DNA of 64,000 bases from Dipteris shenzhenensis (GCA_047967505.1 CM106541.1), one strand, 5' to 3'. Shown: positions 34,354 to 47,454, numbered from the stretch's first letter. The notes: generated by a model not told the origin, from the letters alone. Numbers and translations are program-made.

Positions 34354-34390
<37 letters not shown>
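34075..34390. repeat. Direct repeat, right member, with (AC)n
   Basis: See 32080-32480. It ends in the AC run 34361-34389. Confidence 0.55.
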
Positions 34391-34391
<1 letters not shown>

Positions 34392-37170
34392 ACCCACAAT
34401 CCTCCCCTTGGGAACCCTTGTGATCCTAGGGTGTACATGTTGAGAGCGCATGTAAAGAAGAGGTTAGAACCATGGTTACAAGGGTACTTATTGGTATCCC
34501 ATAGCGGTATGATGGGATACTTTGCATGCAATTGAGACATATAGGAGGAACATTATTGGTGGCCTTGGACCACTAGGTCCATCCAAATAGTCATGCTCAC
34601 GAGTAAATGGAGCACATCCAAATACTCCATAGAGCCTGAACCTGAACTAAAGGTTCATTAAATGCTCCACTAGGGGTTGGAACACTTGGGGAGGTACATC
34701 TTCCCCCTCCTTTCCAACTTTGGTTTGAATGCCTACACAACTCGAAAATGACCTTGGATAACATATTTGGTGAGAATTTTCAAAGAAACAGGGCATCAAT
34801 GATATATTGGGGGTGAAACATCCCCATTGTACATGTGATATAGCTCACCTTTGTATTTACTACACTAAGTACATGTAACCCCTCCATTTGAATATAGCGT
34901 GGGAGGACGTTGCCTTGGAATGCCTAGTGTGAAAAAGAGCTCCCCTTCCCAAGACTTGCAGCACATGGCTCGAGGTGAACGAAAGAATGCAGGTGGATTC
35001 ATGAGGAGACTATTCGAAGACTTGATGAACTCGAGATTTGATCCGTAGCTTTGGCAGAGCTTGTACTCAAGCTCACACTTGGAGGACTTCTACCCTTCCC
35101 ATTGGGAGTGAAATTGGGAGGTCCACGCTAGAAACTCAGGTGCACAACCTTGAATATGTCTATAAAAAGTTGAGCACCATTCCACCCAATCTTACGTAGA
35201 TTTCTCTCTATAGATGGTTACACAGTATGGGTCCCCTTTGAGCTCTCTATTTTGGACCTCGTAACTATTTCTCAAGAACATGCTCAAAGCGTTGCCCCTG
35301 GGAACGAGTTAGAGCAGTGGAGCAGAGCCGTGTGTAGGGGCCTCTTTATGCTTGAATCCTGTATCGCCCTCTAAGGAAAATTCTGTATCGCACTCTAAGA
35401 AACTACGAGGACGCTGATGAGGATTTTTGCTCAGCCTAAACTCTGTGGAAACTCATTGATCTCGTTTTTCCTTAGCTTTACACTACAAACAGAGGCTCTA
35501 GTCTCTAAACTCAGATTCAAACTCAGATTCAGTAGGAAAGTGTATTGATACACTATGCTTTATGCCAGACGAAGAAAATGAGGCTGATTGGTTTTAGAGA
35601 ATGATATGCAAGAGGTGGAGAGATGTGGTTAAACCTACAGTACTCATTTGTTAATGGACGAAAACATCGTCATGTTTTTTGCAACACTGTAGTCAATGTT
35701 GTAGCCTGTTACAGAACATAGAGAAAAGGTAGGAGAGGGACTTGAAAGATAGATTTTTATCTTCTCATTATCTTCTCTAAGATAGATTATTGCATTGCCT
35801 TTAGCAACTGACGTCCCTCAACATTTCCTTGCCAGGCTTGATGGGAATCATTACGCTATGTTTTTGTAGCACATACAGAGCCCATTCCTCTGATCTTCAC
35901 TTAACCAGTTTTTGAGCCAATCGTGTGGACTCTATTTTAGTCGTGCTTCTATAAAAGCCAGCAATTCGGCTAGCATATGATATTGGGTGCATGGCTACAG
36001 GTAATGGTGTTGGGTGCCTGGGCTGCAGATTCTTCAACGTAACTTATAGAGCCCACAGAGGGCATGAAACAGAGGCTTCCTATCCTAACGATACCTCCCA
36101 CATGGAACCGTCTGATGTGACCGAAGGTCTTGAGAGAAATGCTTACTTCAAAATGGCAAGGGAGCCCCAGGCCATCGCTTAAGCTGGGAGGATAGTTTGG
36201 TATGGCTATTTGCCTACCTTACAGTCCTTATCAAACTGTAGATATCGTATGCTAACAGAACTTTGTAGTGACACAGAGTATCTGGCTCAACTTCTAGCTC
36301 AGTGTTTTGGCTAGAAATAACTGGCTCACGATTCCATCTTGTAACTGGTTCAAGATTGTGAGCCCTCTCTACCATGATTGTAGCGAGACTACCCCATGTC
36401 TAACCTAGATAATGGGAGCTTCATAACGCATTTCACGATCTACACACTTATAACTTAGCAGGATCTAGAGTTAAACGAAACATCCGCATTTTGTTTCCTG
36501 GAAAAACACTCGGTCGTATATTACAAGAGCTTGATCAAGCAAGCAATAGAGCCTAGATACTCATCACTTTTGATAAGCCAGAACTCTTCACGCAGGTGAG
36601 AATGAAGGTGGATTTATATGTTGAGCTCCACCTTGATCTGACAACTGTTCCCTAGGATTAATATGTTGAATATTTCTATTCTTATTATGCCCCTTTAATT
36701 TGTTATTTATCTTGGTATGTAAGCAGCATAGGGATGATTATACAGAATTTTTTGAATACTGAAATGGTGGGGAATCTTTTTAAATAACCTTTTGACATGG
36801 AATCTTGGTAAAATGAAAGGGGAAGGAGCCTGAAAGACAGAGTACTATGTCTTCTTAATGATCATACATTTCTTACTTGACGTTCTAGTTTTAATCCAAG
36901 GAGGAAAATCCATGGAATTTTTTGAAAGTTTTCCCTACACCCTAATAGAAATGATATGGTGGAATATCCATGGGAACTTTGTGAATTTCCAGTCTTATTA
37001 CTTAATTACAGTATGGGTATAATTCTCCCAAAGATTGTGGTGAAATTATAAGTTGATCTTCACTACTAATGACATTGGTTGATTTATGCAGGGGTGGATA
37101 GGGTTTATAAATAGTTTCCCTATTCTCTCAAACCAACTCTCAAAGCACAAACTCTCCTAGAAAAACTTTA
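34391..37170. other. Single-copy segment of tail 1; one small ORF behind a TATA box
   Basis: This 2.8 kb has no match elsewhere in the window. CTATAAAAGCC at about 35949 stands some 40 bases before ATG 35991, which opens a 63-codon frame (MATGNGVGCLGCRFFNVTYR..., to 36182). Another TATAAAAAG lies near 35161. No domain is recognised. The segment may be a decayed element or residual unique DNA. Confidence 0.3.
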
Positions 37171-37349
37171 AAAATTTTCACATAAAAGTTTCGAATCTTC
37201 GCAAATATTTCAAACATTTTTTCTTATTAGGGCATACAAACTTTTGACACCAATATAAAATTTTTGCTTCTTAATGAAATTAACCTTAAAAAATCATCCC
37301 TGGTCCCATTATCATGCTTAGAAGACCACCAAGGACTTCTTTTATACCC
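37170..37349. repeat. Fragment of repeat Q
   Basis: TTCACATAAAAGTTTCGAATC... to CTTAGAAGACCACCAAG matches 30205-30370 (the inverted Q arm). It is a short isolated piece. Confidence 0.7.
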
Positions 37350-37736
37350 ATGGAGAGTTGGTTTGAGAGATTTGCAAAGTCTATGCACATACTAAGTTAA
37401 ATACCTATGACTTTGGGAGAGACAACATCTTCATGCAATAATTATGTGACGTTAAATATCTATGACTTTGGGAGAGACAAAATCTTCATGCAATAATTGT
37501 GTGATGATGATGTAAGTTTAAACTATATCACCAAGAAGTATTGATGAAGTAGCACAAACCATTTAAGTTCCTAATTATTGCAAAACATATGTTGGGACAT
37601 TCTAAAATCAGGTGATTTTAAACGTCCATGTGACATGCATAAATAAAGGCTTTTGCTACCGTATACATTTGGAAACGTCTTCATTGGGAAAAAAGATCAA
37701 ATTTGGACACATAGGAGTACGGTTATTCAATTAATG
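37350..37736. repeat. Lone fragment of block D left end
   Basis: It matches 12544-12810 and 41885-42220. A 55-base piece (TAAATA.CTATGACTTTGGG...) is tandemly duplicated at 37398 and 37453. It is joined at 37736/37737 directly to the CACTA-flank copy. Confidence 0.75.
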
Positions 37737-39100
37737 TGGAGCTACTTGTTGAAGATGATGACATCCTACAAACAAACAACCCAAAAAACTTGCTTTTCTT
37801 CAAATATTGAATCTTAAAACTCTGTGGCACGTCTAAAACCGCATTTTTCTGTTCTGTGGTGCATGTCTATAGGCGTGTCTAAAATTGCATCTGCTCTATG
37901 TATTTAGACGCATGTATAGATACACCATTAGACGTGCTTATAGACACAGTTTTTAAATCTACTTTTAGCACGCTTGCTTTGCTTTTCTTCACATAAGCTT
38001 CACGTGGCTTGCTTGCTTTGCTATTAATAGATCCACAGTCCGACACTTATCTCCAGGCACCCACACTTACTTCCACGCTTACACAATCATCTCCAAGCAC
38101 ACAGGAGAAGAGGTTGAACAAGGAAGAGAAGCAACCTTGAAGAAGGACAAGAAGCTTCCATACCTCTATCCAAGGTAAGTCTCTTTACGGTTGATCTTCT
38201 TTGAAAGTTGCTCTCTTTGGATTCGTCCTTTGTCGTATCCAAGAAACGAATGATTTTGGTATCAGTGTTGCGCTTTTGTGTCGGGCTTGTGGTAATTATT
38301 GTCATCATTTTGTTAGTGGTGGACATCAGTGGTGGCATCTACGATTACCAACCACATCTATGGTTGCAGCTAAGATTCCATTAGGATGGTAGTTAATTAC
38401 CAACCAACCACTGTAGTGGCCCGCAAGTACTCACTTGCTAGTTATCACCATCGGGCTTGCAAGCATGATGAGTAGAGTGCAGTTAAATACCAGTCACTAG
38501 GCTTACATGGTAATGAGTGATTAGAGGTGATTAGGCTTCATGATTTACGTTTGTGGTAATTATTGCCCGGTGGTGGTGGTTGTCATTAGCCACATTTATG
38601 GTGGCTAAGATTCCACTGGGCTGGTAGTTAATTACCAGACACTGTAGTGTAGAGTGTAGTTAATTACCAGTGACTGGGCTTGCATGATCAATATATTGTA
38701 GTTAATTACCATGGTTAATTACTAGTTAAATACCAGTTAATTACCAAGACGATGACATCTGTAGCTAGTTATCACCATCGGTCTTGCATGCTCAGTAGAG
38801 TGTGGTTAATTACTAGTTAATTACATATTAATTACCAAGATGGTGGCATCTACTTCATGATTACTAGCCACATCAAACTTAATTTCCACTACCATCGGTG
38901 GCATCTATGGTGGTGCTTAAGATTCCATCAGGTTGGCAGTTCATTACTAACGACCAAAGTGGGCTACAATTAATATATCTCATGATTAAATTTGCATGGA
39001 ACCCTCCTTGCATTTTGGTTAATTAAGGTGGTGATTTAAAATGTCTCATGATTTTTTGGATGGCACACCAGCCTCTAGGTCAAAAGGGAGAAGAAGAAGT
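37737..39100. mobile_element. Internally deleted copy of the CACTA-flank region
   Basis: 37737-38285 matches 5906-6455, including the first bases of the minus-strand transposase exon, motif copies, and the leader with its splice donor near 38175. 38286-39100 matches 9461-10260, the TTAATTACCA array. The ~3.0 kb between (6456-9460), with the plus-strand ORF, is missing. It looks like a deletion derivative, but no terminal repeats or target duplication were found at its edges. It may have been moved by recombination instead. Confidence 0.6.
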
Positions 39101-39314
39101 TTTTCCAGGATTCACACATTTTATGTCAAAGTTCAAAAGAAAATATACAAAATTCTACTATATTCTATCAATATTGTGAATCTAAAAAACGAGCCAAGTG
39201 ACAAATTTTCGCTAGGTTTTTATATTAATATATTAATATACCTTCGATAAAAACATCTATGAATAGGACTTGATGACTAGAATACCCTACACATACCTTA
39301 AGCCCCATGCAGAG
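39101..39314. other. AT-rich flank
   Basis: No gene. It contains the AT palindrome TATATTAATATATTAATATA near 39223. Confidence 0.4.
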
Positions 39315-39780
39315 TATCATGACCATTGGGTAGTGTTTGCATGGTCGAGACATATTTCCATGTTTCTTCCCAATGCATCAAGCATGGGCATACAAAAAAA
39401 TGCCTTGGTGGCCTTCTAAGTATGCAGATGGTTCTTTATGGCCATAATATTTTTAATGGGTCTTAAACTCAGCTAATTTAAGGCTTGCAAAAAGTAGCAT
39501 GCCCATTGGGTACCATTTGCATGGTCAAGAAGCCATATTTCCATGTTTTTGCCCATGCATCATGCATGGGCATTTAAAAAAATACCTTGGTAATTTCTAG
39601 GCATGTAAATTGTACCCGATGGTCATGATACTTTTTAGAGGACTTAAAATCACCTACTTGAAGGCCTGTACTAAGAATCATGCTAATGGGGTACCATACT
39701 CGTGGTCAAGAAGACATATTTCCATGTTTCTGCCCATACATCACGTAGGGACTTACCATTTTCCGAGCTAAACCCCCGAG
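39315..39780. repeat. ~178-base satellite-like tandem, 2.6 units
   Basis: Units start at about 39315, 39492 and 39673 (AGTATCATG.CCATTGGGTA). Each carries CCCATGCATCATGCATGGG or a variant, then GCATACAAAAAAATGCCTTGG. Same family as 28187-28540. Confidence 0.8.
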
Positions 39781-40892
39781 CTTCCAAGATTTTGGAAGTT
39801 TGAAAGGCTGAATATGTTGACTTTATCATGTTTTTTACATAATAGTTTGACAATATTTTTTAAAGGACTAGCCTAGGAATTTTAAAAAAATCGAAAGGGG
39901 AACCAACACAAAAGGCATTGTACCTTGCAAACCATACCTTGGAATGAGGAGGTTTAAAAAAAAAAATGTTGCTTTGTTCATGCTTATCCCAATGATGGAT
40001 TCAAATTTGATATTTGAGAAGCCCCAACACTATTTCTTTGGCAAAATAGGGATGGGAGCTAATACAAAAAGCATCACAACTTGCAAAGTGCACCTTAGAA
40101 TGAGAAGGTGTAAAAAACAAAAATTCTCTTGAATTTTCATGCTCTATCTAATGAGAGTCTACTGACAGATTCAAAATTGAAATTTGAGAGGCCCCAATAT
40201 ATCACTATTTTTTGGGCAAAATAGGGGGGATGGGGGGGGGGGAGGTCATGTAAACAGTATCACAACTTGCAAACTGTATATTTAAATGAGGAGGTACCTT
40301 AACACTCTTTGGATCACAAAATCTAGTATACAAAGTCCTATCCATAAAGCATTTTATCAATGCTTTTATCAATAGAATTATCACCTCTGGTATATTTCTA
40401 GAGAGGTTCTTGACAAACATACCAATGGAACAGAGAATTTTCAACAATTTTGACAAGTAGGATCCATTTTTTCCATGTTTTGTCATCATGTATGGATTAT
40501 CCAATAACCTAGTATTGCATTGAAGAGGAGGATGCACTAAATGAGGATGAAATAATGCACGACATGATTAACACTTACTTTGGTGCTCCTTCACCCTAGA
40601 ATGAAAGAGAAAAAGATGTGGAAGTTAATAGAGAGGAAAGCATGAGTCTTAAGGAGCCAAAGAGCTTGCAACGTGAGCAAGCAGCATGTAGTATGAAGGG
40701 GCAAGCAGATCTCATCTTGTAGCCATTATTTTGATCTTCAATTTACAAGCAACCTATGGATGGTAAAAAATTAGCATTCTTTCCCTCTTTTGGTAAGAGT
40801 TCTGCCTAGTTTTGCTGTATTCTAAACTATAATTTCAAGCATGTACTTCCAATTTGTTGCTTTGAATTCATTGAATGTATCAATGTATCAAT

Positions 40893-40893
<1 letters not shown>
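39781..40893. repeat. Repeat P/Q, copy 3
   Basis: 39965-40893 runs collinear with 27230-28130 and stops at TCAATGTATCAATG, where a GA microsatellite begins. The conserved minus-strand frame is 40205-40537 (110 codons). The preceding 39890-39960 matches 29229-29290. Confidence 0.75.

Positions 40894-40895
<2 letters not shown>

Positions 40896-40931
<36 letters not shown>
40896..40931. repeat. (GA)18 microsatellite
   Basis: A perfect GA run at the right edge of repeat P/Q copy 3. Confidence 0.95.
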
Positions 40932-40937
<6 letters not shown>

Positions 40938-41827
40938 ACTAATTCGACTTCACTATGCTATATTCCAAAGATATTGAAATAGATACATGTTCACCCCTTA
41001 GGGTTAGGTTTTGTCCCAAAAATTTTGATCATATACAGTGATTTAAACCGTTTTACATATGGATGAGTCCACCTCCAATCACTTAGTGATGCTTCACGTC
41101 TATCTTAAGTCATAAATCCTATCAAAGAGAAATTTAAATGCATTGCAAAGGCTATCCTTGCAGGATGAGAAAGTACAAGTGGTGACCAAAAAAAGCATGG
41201 TAACCATTTTGCAGTAAATGAAGACACCATGTAAGCAAAGGGATTTATCATTAGATCCAAAGATACTAAAGATGACAAAGAGGATGAAGGAAATTGAACA
41301 GCATCCCTGTTTAGAGTGAACTTGGCCGTCAATAGCCATTGCATGGCTAGAGTGAATGGGCTTGAATGTATTTTAGGAATTGCCATGGAAGTATGTACTC
41401 AATCACATTCTTGCCAAGGAGGTAAGCGACACCTATAGATACAAACTCTTTCAACTTGGCTAGCAACTATGATTATGGTGAATGAAGCCTAGGTGGTGGC
41501 AATTTGTAGGCTTCTAACCAATAAAGATATTCTTAAGTAGTTGTGTTTTTCCAACATTGACATTTGTTTGTTAACGAGTATGGAGGTTTTGAAAGAGTAC
41601 TAATTGATTTCAATGCAATATAAGATACTCAATCTTTAGATATATAATGTGAAATACTAATTAAAAGCTATACTTTTTATTATGTTTCTATAAAGGTAAC
41701 TTTATGAATAGATCCAATATGATGAGATAAAGAATTTCTTATTGTACTTAACACTAAGAATTGGCCCCCAAGGTTGTTGTTTCCACACTTTAAGAAAAGC
41801 ACTAAGAGCCAAGAATGTTTTTTAATT
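40932..41827. other. Right end of tail 1, no gene recognised
   Basis: 41350-41827 is shared with 63245-63719 and leads into block D in both places. In 41130-41500 a plus-strand frame is fairly stop-poor (SMVTILQ, LSLDPKILKMTKRMKEIEQHP), but I recognise no family. Confidence 0.4.
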
Positions 41828-43369
41828 GGCAAGGGTGTCTTCTTTGGTGTAGTTTTTTGAGAGTCACCTTTGTCTCATACATTGTTACATTGAGAGTTGG
41901 TTTGAGAGATTTGCAAAGTCTGTGCACGTGCTTAGTTAAACATCTATGACTTTGGTGTAGACACCATCTTCATGCAATAATTGTGTGACGACGATGTAAG
42001 TTTAAACTGTATCACCAAGAAGTATTGGTGAAGTAGCACAAAACATGTAAGTTCCTAATTATTGCAAAACATCTGTTTGGGACATTCTAAAATCAAGTTA
42101 TTTTAAATGTCCTTGTGACATGCAAAAATAAAGGCTTTTGCTACCATATACATTTGGAAACATTTTCATTGGAACAAAAGATCAAATTTGGACACATAAG
42201 AGTATGGTTATTCAATTAATGAATTGAATTCATAATAGAGTTATTCAAGTGCGAAAAGTAAGTGACCGAGGTTAATTTATAGGAGACGCTAAGATAAAAC
42301 ATCACATCAAGCCTCTATTGTGGCCACCTCATTTCCACTTAACTAAGCAAGCTTGGTAGCCAAGCCTACTCGAATAAGATAGAACCTGATGTTGTGCTTT
42401 TTCCATCTAGTGTTCAATATTCTCTGTCAATGAGGCACTCGGCTTATTTGTGCATGTGAAGTGCCTAGATTCTCATAACATAATATAAATGACACATGTG
42501 CTTTGGTTCTCTCCCAACTACATTATATCTCGAAATCCTAAACAAAAATGAAAATATGGGGAGTTGCTTGGAGGAGTTAATGTGATGAGTTTAATGAATA
42601 AACATCTTGAAGTAGGGTAAATAAATATATGGTGGACTGTCTCCCTTTGAAACGGATGTGTTCCCTGAGATAGGTACTCTCATGAGGAGTGATATTATGT
42701 GTATCCAAAATAAAAAGGCATGTCCCCCTTCCAATGATGCGTTGTTGAGGAGCAAGGCCAACACGTTGAGCATGTCTCCTTACATGGGTCAGCCTTGGTG
42801 AGGAACAAGGTGAGCATGTTGTGTATAGATAAGCAACTAAGAAAAGTCCCCACAAGTTGATTGATGTGAGAAAGGGGACACTGTATCAAGCTAGGCAACG
42901 CGGATGACACACAATTGAAAGCTAAAGTGCAAGCAATCCACACACTCTCCTTTGGTGTCTCAAGCTCGTTTTAAGGCATTGGTTGGGTGGAGAGGAAGCA
43001 ACGCTGGTACAGACCATGATGGCTTTTGTGCACTGAAGGTCACGTTGGAAAGAGTAATTTTGTATAGAGCAACGTGCGCCCTCAGAGCTGGATGCCTTCT
43101 TACGTCGTGTAAGGGGAATAACGATATCCTATAAGCAGCAATGCAAACGTGTTGTAATATAAGTAAGATAGGACAAGGTCAAGAACTCGTATATTATAAA
43201 GCAGCACACTCTGGCCTGCACATGCATGCGACTTTAGAATAGCGCATAAACTAAGACCGCTGTCTGTCCTCCGCGATAAGATAAAACACTCGCACTCCCA
43301 CTCCTCAATATCGTCGACATCGTCCGAGTTCTTTTGATCCCAATCAGTATTCAGCCTCAGTACTTCTCC

Positions 43370-44303
43370 ATGGGTTCCTCCATTCTTGCCTCCCTGGCGC
43401 ATTCCCAGAGCGGAGCAACGCAATATCGCCCGGGAATGCCATGACCCTGCCTTGCAAAAGTTTGAAGTAGACCTGACAGAGCGCCTTCAACACCTCCAAC
43501 TTCCAGGCGGCTCGTCCTACCTTCACCTCAACTGGCTGCTCGATGCCTTGGCTGTAGTTCTGTCCACGGAGACTTCAGTTCACACCCTCATTTCCAGCCC
43601 GCTGGAGATGCAGCCTGCAAAGCACAAACTCTGCCAGCACTATATTGACGATGTCGTCAAGTTGCTGGACTCGAGGGAGGGGGCGATCAGCCTGGCAAAC
43701 TTGATGCGGGCAAGAAGCACCCTCTCCGAATGCCTGCATAAGATGGCAGCCACCAACGGGGTCGAACCGCCATCTAGGCTGCAAGCTTGCGGCTCCTTGC
43801 TACGAAAAATGGGAATGCAGAAGAAGCATAATAGCAGTGGCATTGATGCAATGGATGGGGCGAGGAGCACCACCCTTCTGGTCTTGGGAGTCCTTGCTGA
43901 TGCTTTGTCTCTGAGAAAGCCCAGGAAATCTAGTATCCCAGCTACTGTACTCAGGTGCAACAGGCAGCCATGGTCCACTCCTCTTCTGAGATTGGAGCAG
44001 GAATTAGTGCAAGAGGAGATGGAGAGGCGGAGCTCTAAGGCCGTTGCTCTCTTGCAGGAGTTTGAGAGCATGCGAGTCGCAGTGAGAGAGATTCATCGCC
44101 TGGTGGACAAGATGCTGTCGACGCCATCCTCTTTCGCTTGCGACTCAGTCATAGAGTTGAGGCGAGTCATTGAGACTCTTGGAAAGACTTCGCGAGACGT
44201 GCAAGGATCGATGGCCATGCTACAACAACAGATAACGGATCTCTTCCAAAGGCTCGTGGCCATCAGAGTGGCTCTCTTAGATGCCCTCCCCATGAGTTCT
44301 TAA
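43370..44303 (+). pseudogene. BPS1-like: BPS1 (BYPASS1)-like, copy 2, broken
   Basis: Copy of 14043-15107. The ATG at 43370 is kept, but eight bases (TCTCTCTC in copy 1, 14080-14087) are missing near 43407, so the frame ends at TGA about 25 codons in. The remaining frame (from about 43409) is open to 44303 and would need an internal start. A second lesion is an 81-base in-frame deletion after 43670, removing the residues from VCNALKD to ALHCLD. It lies between two TGGAC words (14347 and 14428 in copy 1), suggesting slippage or microhomology repair. The C-terminus (ALLDALPMSS, stop TAA 44301) is the ancestral-looking one. It lacks a functional start and part of the conserved core, so most likely a pseudogene. 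Confidence 0.8.
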
Positions 44304-44615
44304 GCCATGCGACCTGTGTGGACCTTGTATACTAGGCAGGCTACACAACCAAAATGTACAAGATTAAGGGGTTTAAACCCCTATATACGACTTCAAATTG
44401 AATTATGATGATTCGTTTCATCTCGTGTTGTGTTTTATGTTGGACGAAGGAAGTACATATGAAGAGACTAATGATCCCTTTTGGGTGATGCTTGCAAATA
44501 ACAATAAAGAACATTCATCCTCCATTCATGCCTTTTGTGTAATGCCTCCAAAAAAAAATTCACATCCTTTGGCACGTGTCACAATCCGAATTATTTGCTA
44601 CTCGTAACTAATTCC

Positions 44616-45425
44616 ATGGCGAAGGTAAAGGGCTCTGGCCAAGATGGCATCCCAGTGCACTTCTTCGAATACTACTAGATCAGCTATGCTATGTGGCAAG
44701 GTTCTTACGTCACTTTGGAACATTTGCTTAAGATCAGAGAATCTCCCTTGCTCAATGAATCAGGGAGTTATTCCTCAGTGAATTAATTGATTGTAACCTG
44801 GAGACTCGTGCCCCCTCACAATGTTGAATGCTGTAGCCTGCATACAAAATTACAAATTACTGCATCTCACAATCGATTGTGTAGTCACATCCAAATCAAA
44901 AGTCGATGTCGCTCAACTTGGATCTTGAGAAAGCATGGATTGGATTAGTTAGATGTTCATCCTTAAGGTGATGTCCATTAAGATTGGTTTTGGACACGAG
45001 TTCATCCACATGACAAAAGCCCTTTTCACTAAAGCTACTTCCATAATTTCAAATTATCGCTATTCTTATGAGAGTCTTCCACTCAAGCAATCCATACGAC
45101 AAGGGGTCCCATTCTTTTTGCCACTGTAATAGAGGGTTCATTTGCACCCGATCGATCATCACATCAATCGAGGAAGTATTCCTAGCTTGCCACTACTGGA
45201 TGGATCGTATTTCTTTGCTCATTTTTTTGTGAATGACAATTATAACATCCTACAAGCTGAAGAGGGAAACATGGAAGCCCTCTTAGTGCTCTATGTATAC
45301 TTTGCTCCACTTCTCCACTCTAAAATTAATAGTTCAAAGACTACTGCTCTTTACATGGATTGGGAACACCCCCCAAAATTGCCAGATCAATATGGTTTGA
45401 AGATGATCCAAATGGAAAAAATTTG
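44616..45425 (+). pseudogene. LINE reverse transcriptase remnant, plus strand, copy 2
   Basis: Same relic as 15355-16135 with fewer stops at the 3' side. 45142-45429 is open and reads DGSYFFAHFFVNDN, LQAEEGNMEALL and KINSSKTTALYMDWEHPP, matching motif C and the following LINE segment. Motif C has FVND instead of FADD. Confidence 0.7.
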
Positions 45426-45429
45426 TTGA

Positions 45430-46060
45430 TATTTATGGTCTCTGCTAGGCCCTTTGCTTCATTTTGACATCAAATCCCATTGGGAATGCCCAAAAGTCTA
45501 AATATTGTGCCCTTTTGAATTTTAAGACATCCCAACTGCTGAAGAACCCCTTGTTCCTTGCCACCACTGAGAGTATCATACAATGTTTTGGAATGGTTAG
45601 TTGAAGATCTTGAAGCTTTATAGAAAACATCAAGGCAATCCATCACACAGCTTACATCCTGCTCAGTATTTGTAAGGGTAAGTGTAGTATCATCTACAAA
45701 CTATTGACACACAAGATATTTACCATTCATAAGCTCAATCCCTTGGAGACTTCCCTCTTGGATCTGGCTTCTAAGGAGCTAGCCAAGAGCATTGCTGCTA
45801 TAGCAAATAGGAGAGGAGCCAAGGGGCATCCTCGTCTGACTAATCTTTTAAAAAAGAAAGGACCACTCATCTTCCCATTGACATTAACCTTAGCTGAAGC
45901 ATTGATGAGAAGGAGCTTGAAATTTGAAACAAAGGAAGGACCCAGACCCATGTCTTGCAAAGATTGGATTTAAAAATCCCATTCCAATCTATCATATGTC
46001 TTATCAAAGTCAACCTTAAGAAAGAAAATATCATGTCAGTCTAGTTTCTTTATTGTATCA
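45430..46060 (-). pseudogene. LINE reverse transcriptase remnant, minus strand, copy 2
   Basis: Same relic as 16160-16790: RRGCPLAPLLF (45727-45960), the FVDD-type motif near 45695, and the YLDFWAFPMGF segment (45445-45633). Motif A (VDFDKTYDRLEWDF) lies near 45970-46025 in another frame. Confidence 0.75.
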
Positions 46061-46623
46061 AGTCTTCACTATGACATGTTCTCGTTGTCCATCCATTGTC
46101 AAATAATTTAGATAGCCAGTCCTATTCTAAGCTCTTGCAAGTATATGTTATCTTTGTTTTTCTCAATTGCCTACAACCAGCAAAGAAATCAACAAAACAT
46201 GGGAATGGAAGAAACTAGCTCAGCCTAGCATTTCTTCCACCAGTAGTTGGCTTCATAGCATTTCTCACATCATTAAATTTCTCACATCATTAAGCATCCT
46301 ATTTCTATATGAATCACTAATCTCTATGCTTGGAAGTGGCCACTTTGGACTGTCAAAAGAAGGCAAGTCAAGCAATTCCAATCTTCCATACTAGCCTTCT
46401 TGATCCGAAACTACAAACATTGACTCATAAAAGAAGGTCCCATCCTTTTTCATTTCTGATTGTGTGCAACCTTCATACTGAAGAGTCCCAATCTTAGCAT
46501 GGAGGACATGCAAATGCATGTTACAAGCTCCCATTCTTTGTAAGTAGATGGATACAAATTTGTAAAACAAATACAAGACATAAGATAGACACCAAACAAA
46601 TGCAAATACTTTGAAGCATGACA

Positions 46624-46971
46624 CTAGTACACTTTGAAATACTTACAATTGGGTCTACGATATAGAAGGCCTGCATGTGGATGCACATATATGTCTGTAT
46701 GGGTAAAGATGTGTTGAATATATACCCGTGTTATTGTTTTGCTATTTAGAGACATCTCAAAATCCATTATCCTCCCCTTCCAATGTTTGGATATGTCCAT
46801 TGCATCCTTATGATCCACTTTATAGCACCCACAATTAGCGGGTTGCATTGTTATCCATGAATATTTTTTGTAGAGCTGAGGAATCCATTCCCCATGCTCA
46901 TCCTTGATGCTCTTTAGTATAACAAATTGTAACTTACCTAGATATCTGTCATTTTCCATCTCCATAGTCAC
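46624..46971 (-). CDS. Unidentified 115-codon open frame
   Basis: It starts MTMEMENDRYLGKLQ and includes SWITMQPANCGCYKVDHKD. It is open here but interrupted in copy 1 by TGG to TAG plus a shift. No domain, signal or membrane segment is recognised. It lies 5' of the minus-strand LINE relic and could be part of that element. Probably not a functional gene. Confidence 0.2.
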   Translation of the reverse strand: MTMEMENDRYLGKLQFVILKSIKDEHGEWIPQLYKKYSWITMQPANCGCYKVDHKDAMDISKHWKGRIMDFEMSLNSKTITRVYIQHIFTHTDIYVHPHAGLLYRRPNCKYFKVY

Positions 46972-47050
46972 TTGTCTGTTTCATTTGATTATTAATAGCT
47001 CTCTTCCTCTCTTATTTCACCCATAAACAAACATAGTAATCATTCTTCAC

Positions 47051-47052
<2 letters not shown>

Positions 47053-47118
<66 letters not shown>

Positions 47119-47416
47119 TGCTCTCTCCAACTCTTTTTCCCTCCCCCCTCTCTGTTTGTCCCCCCCCGTCCTTCTCCCTCCCCTCTCTTTATCTCCCTAT
47201 CTATTCTGTCTCCCTCCCCCTCTCTCCTTTAACCTACACCCTCACACAAACAAACAAAATATTATTTCAAAATATATAGATTACTTCTCTCTCTCCCCCA
47301 AAACAAACAAACAAAGATTATTCCCCACATAAACAAACAAAACATTATCAGTTTCATCTCTCTCTCTCTCTCTACTACCTGCCTCAAAATATTCAAAAAC
47401 ATAGCATCTCAAAATT

Positions 47417-47454
<38 letters not shown>

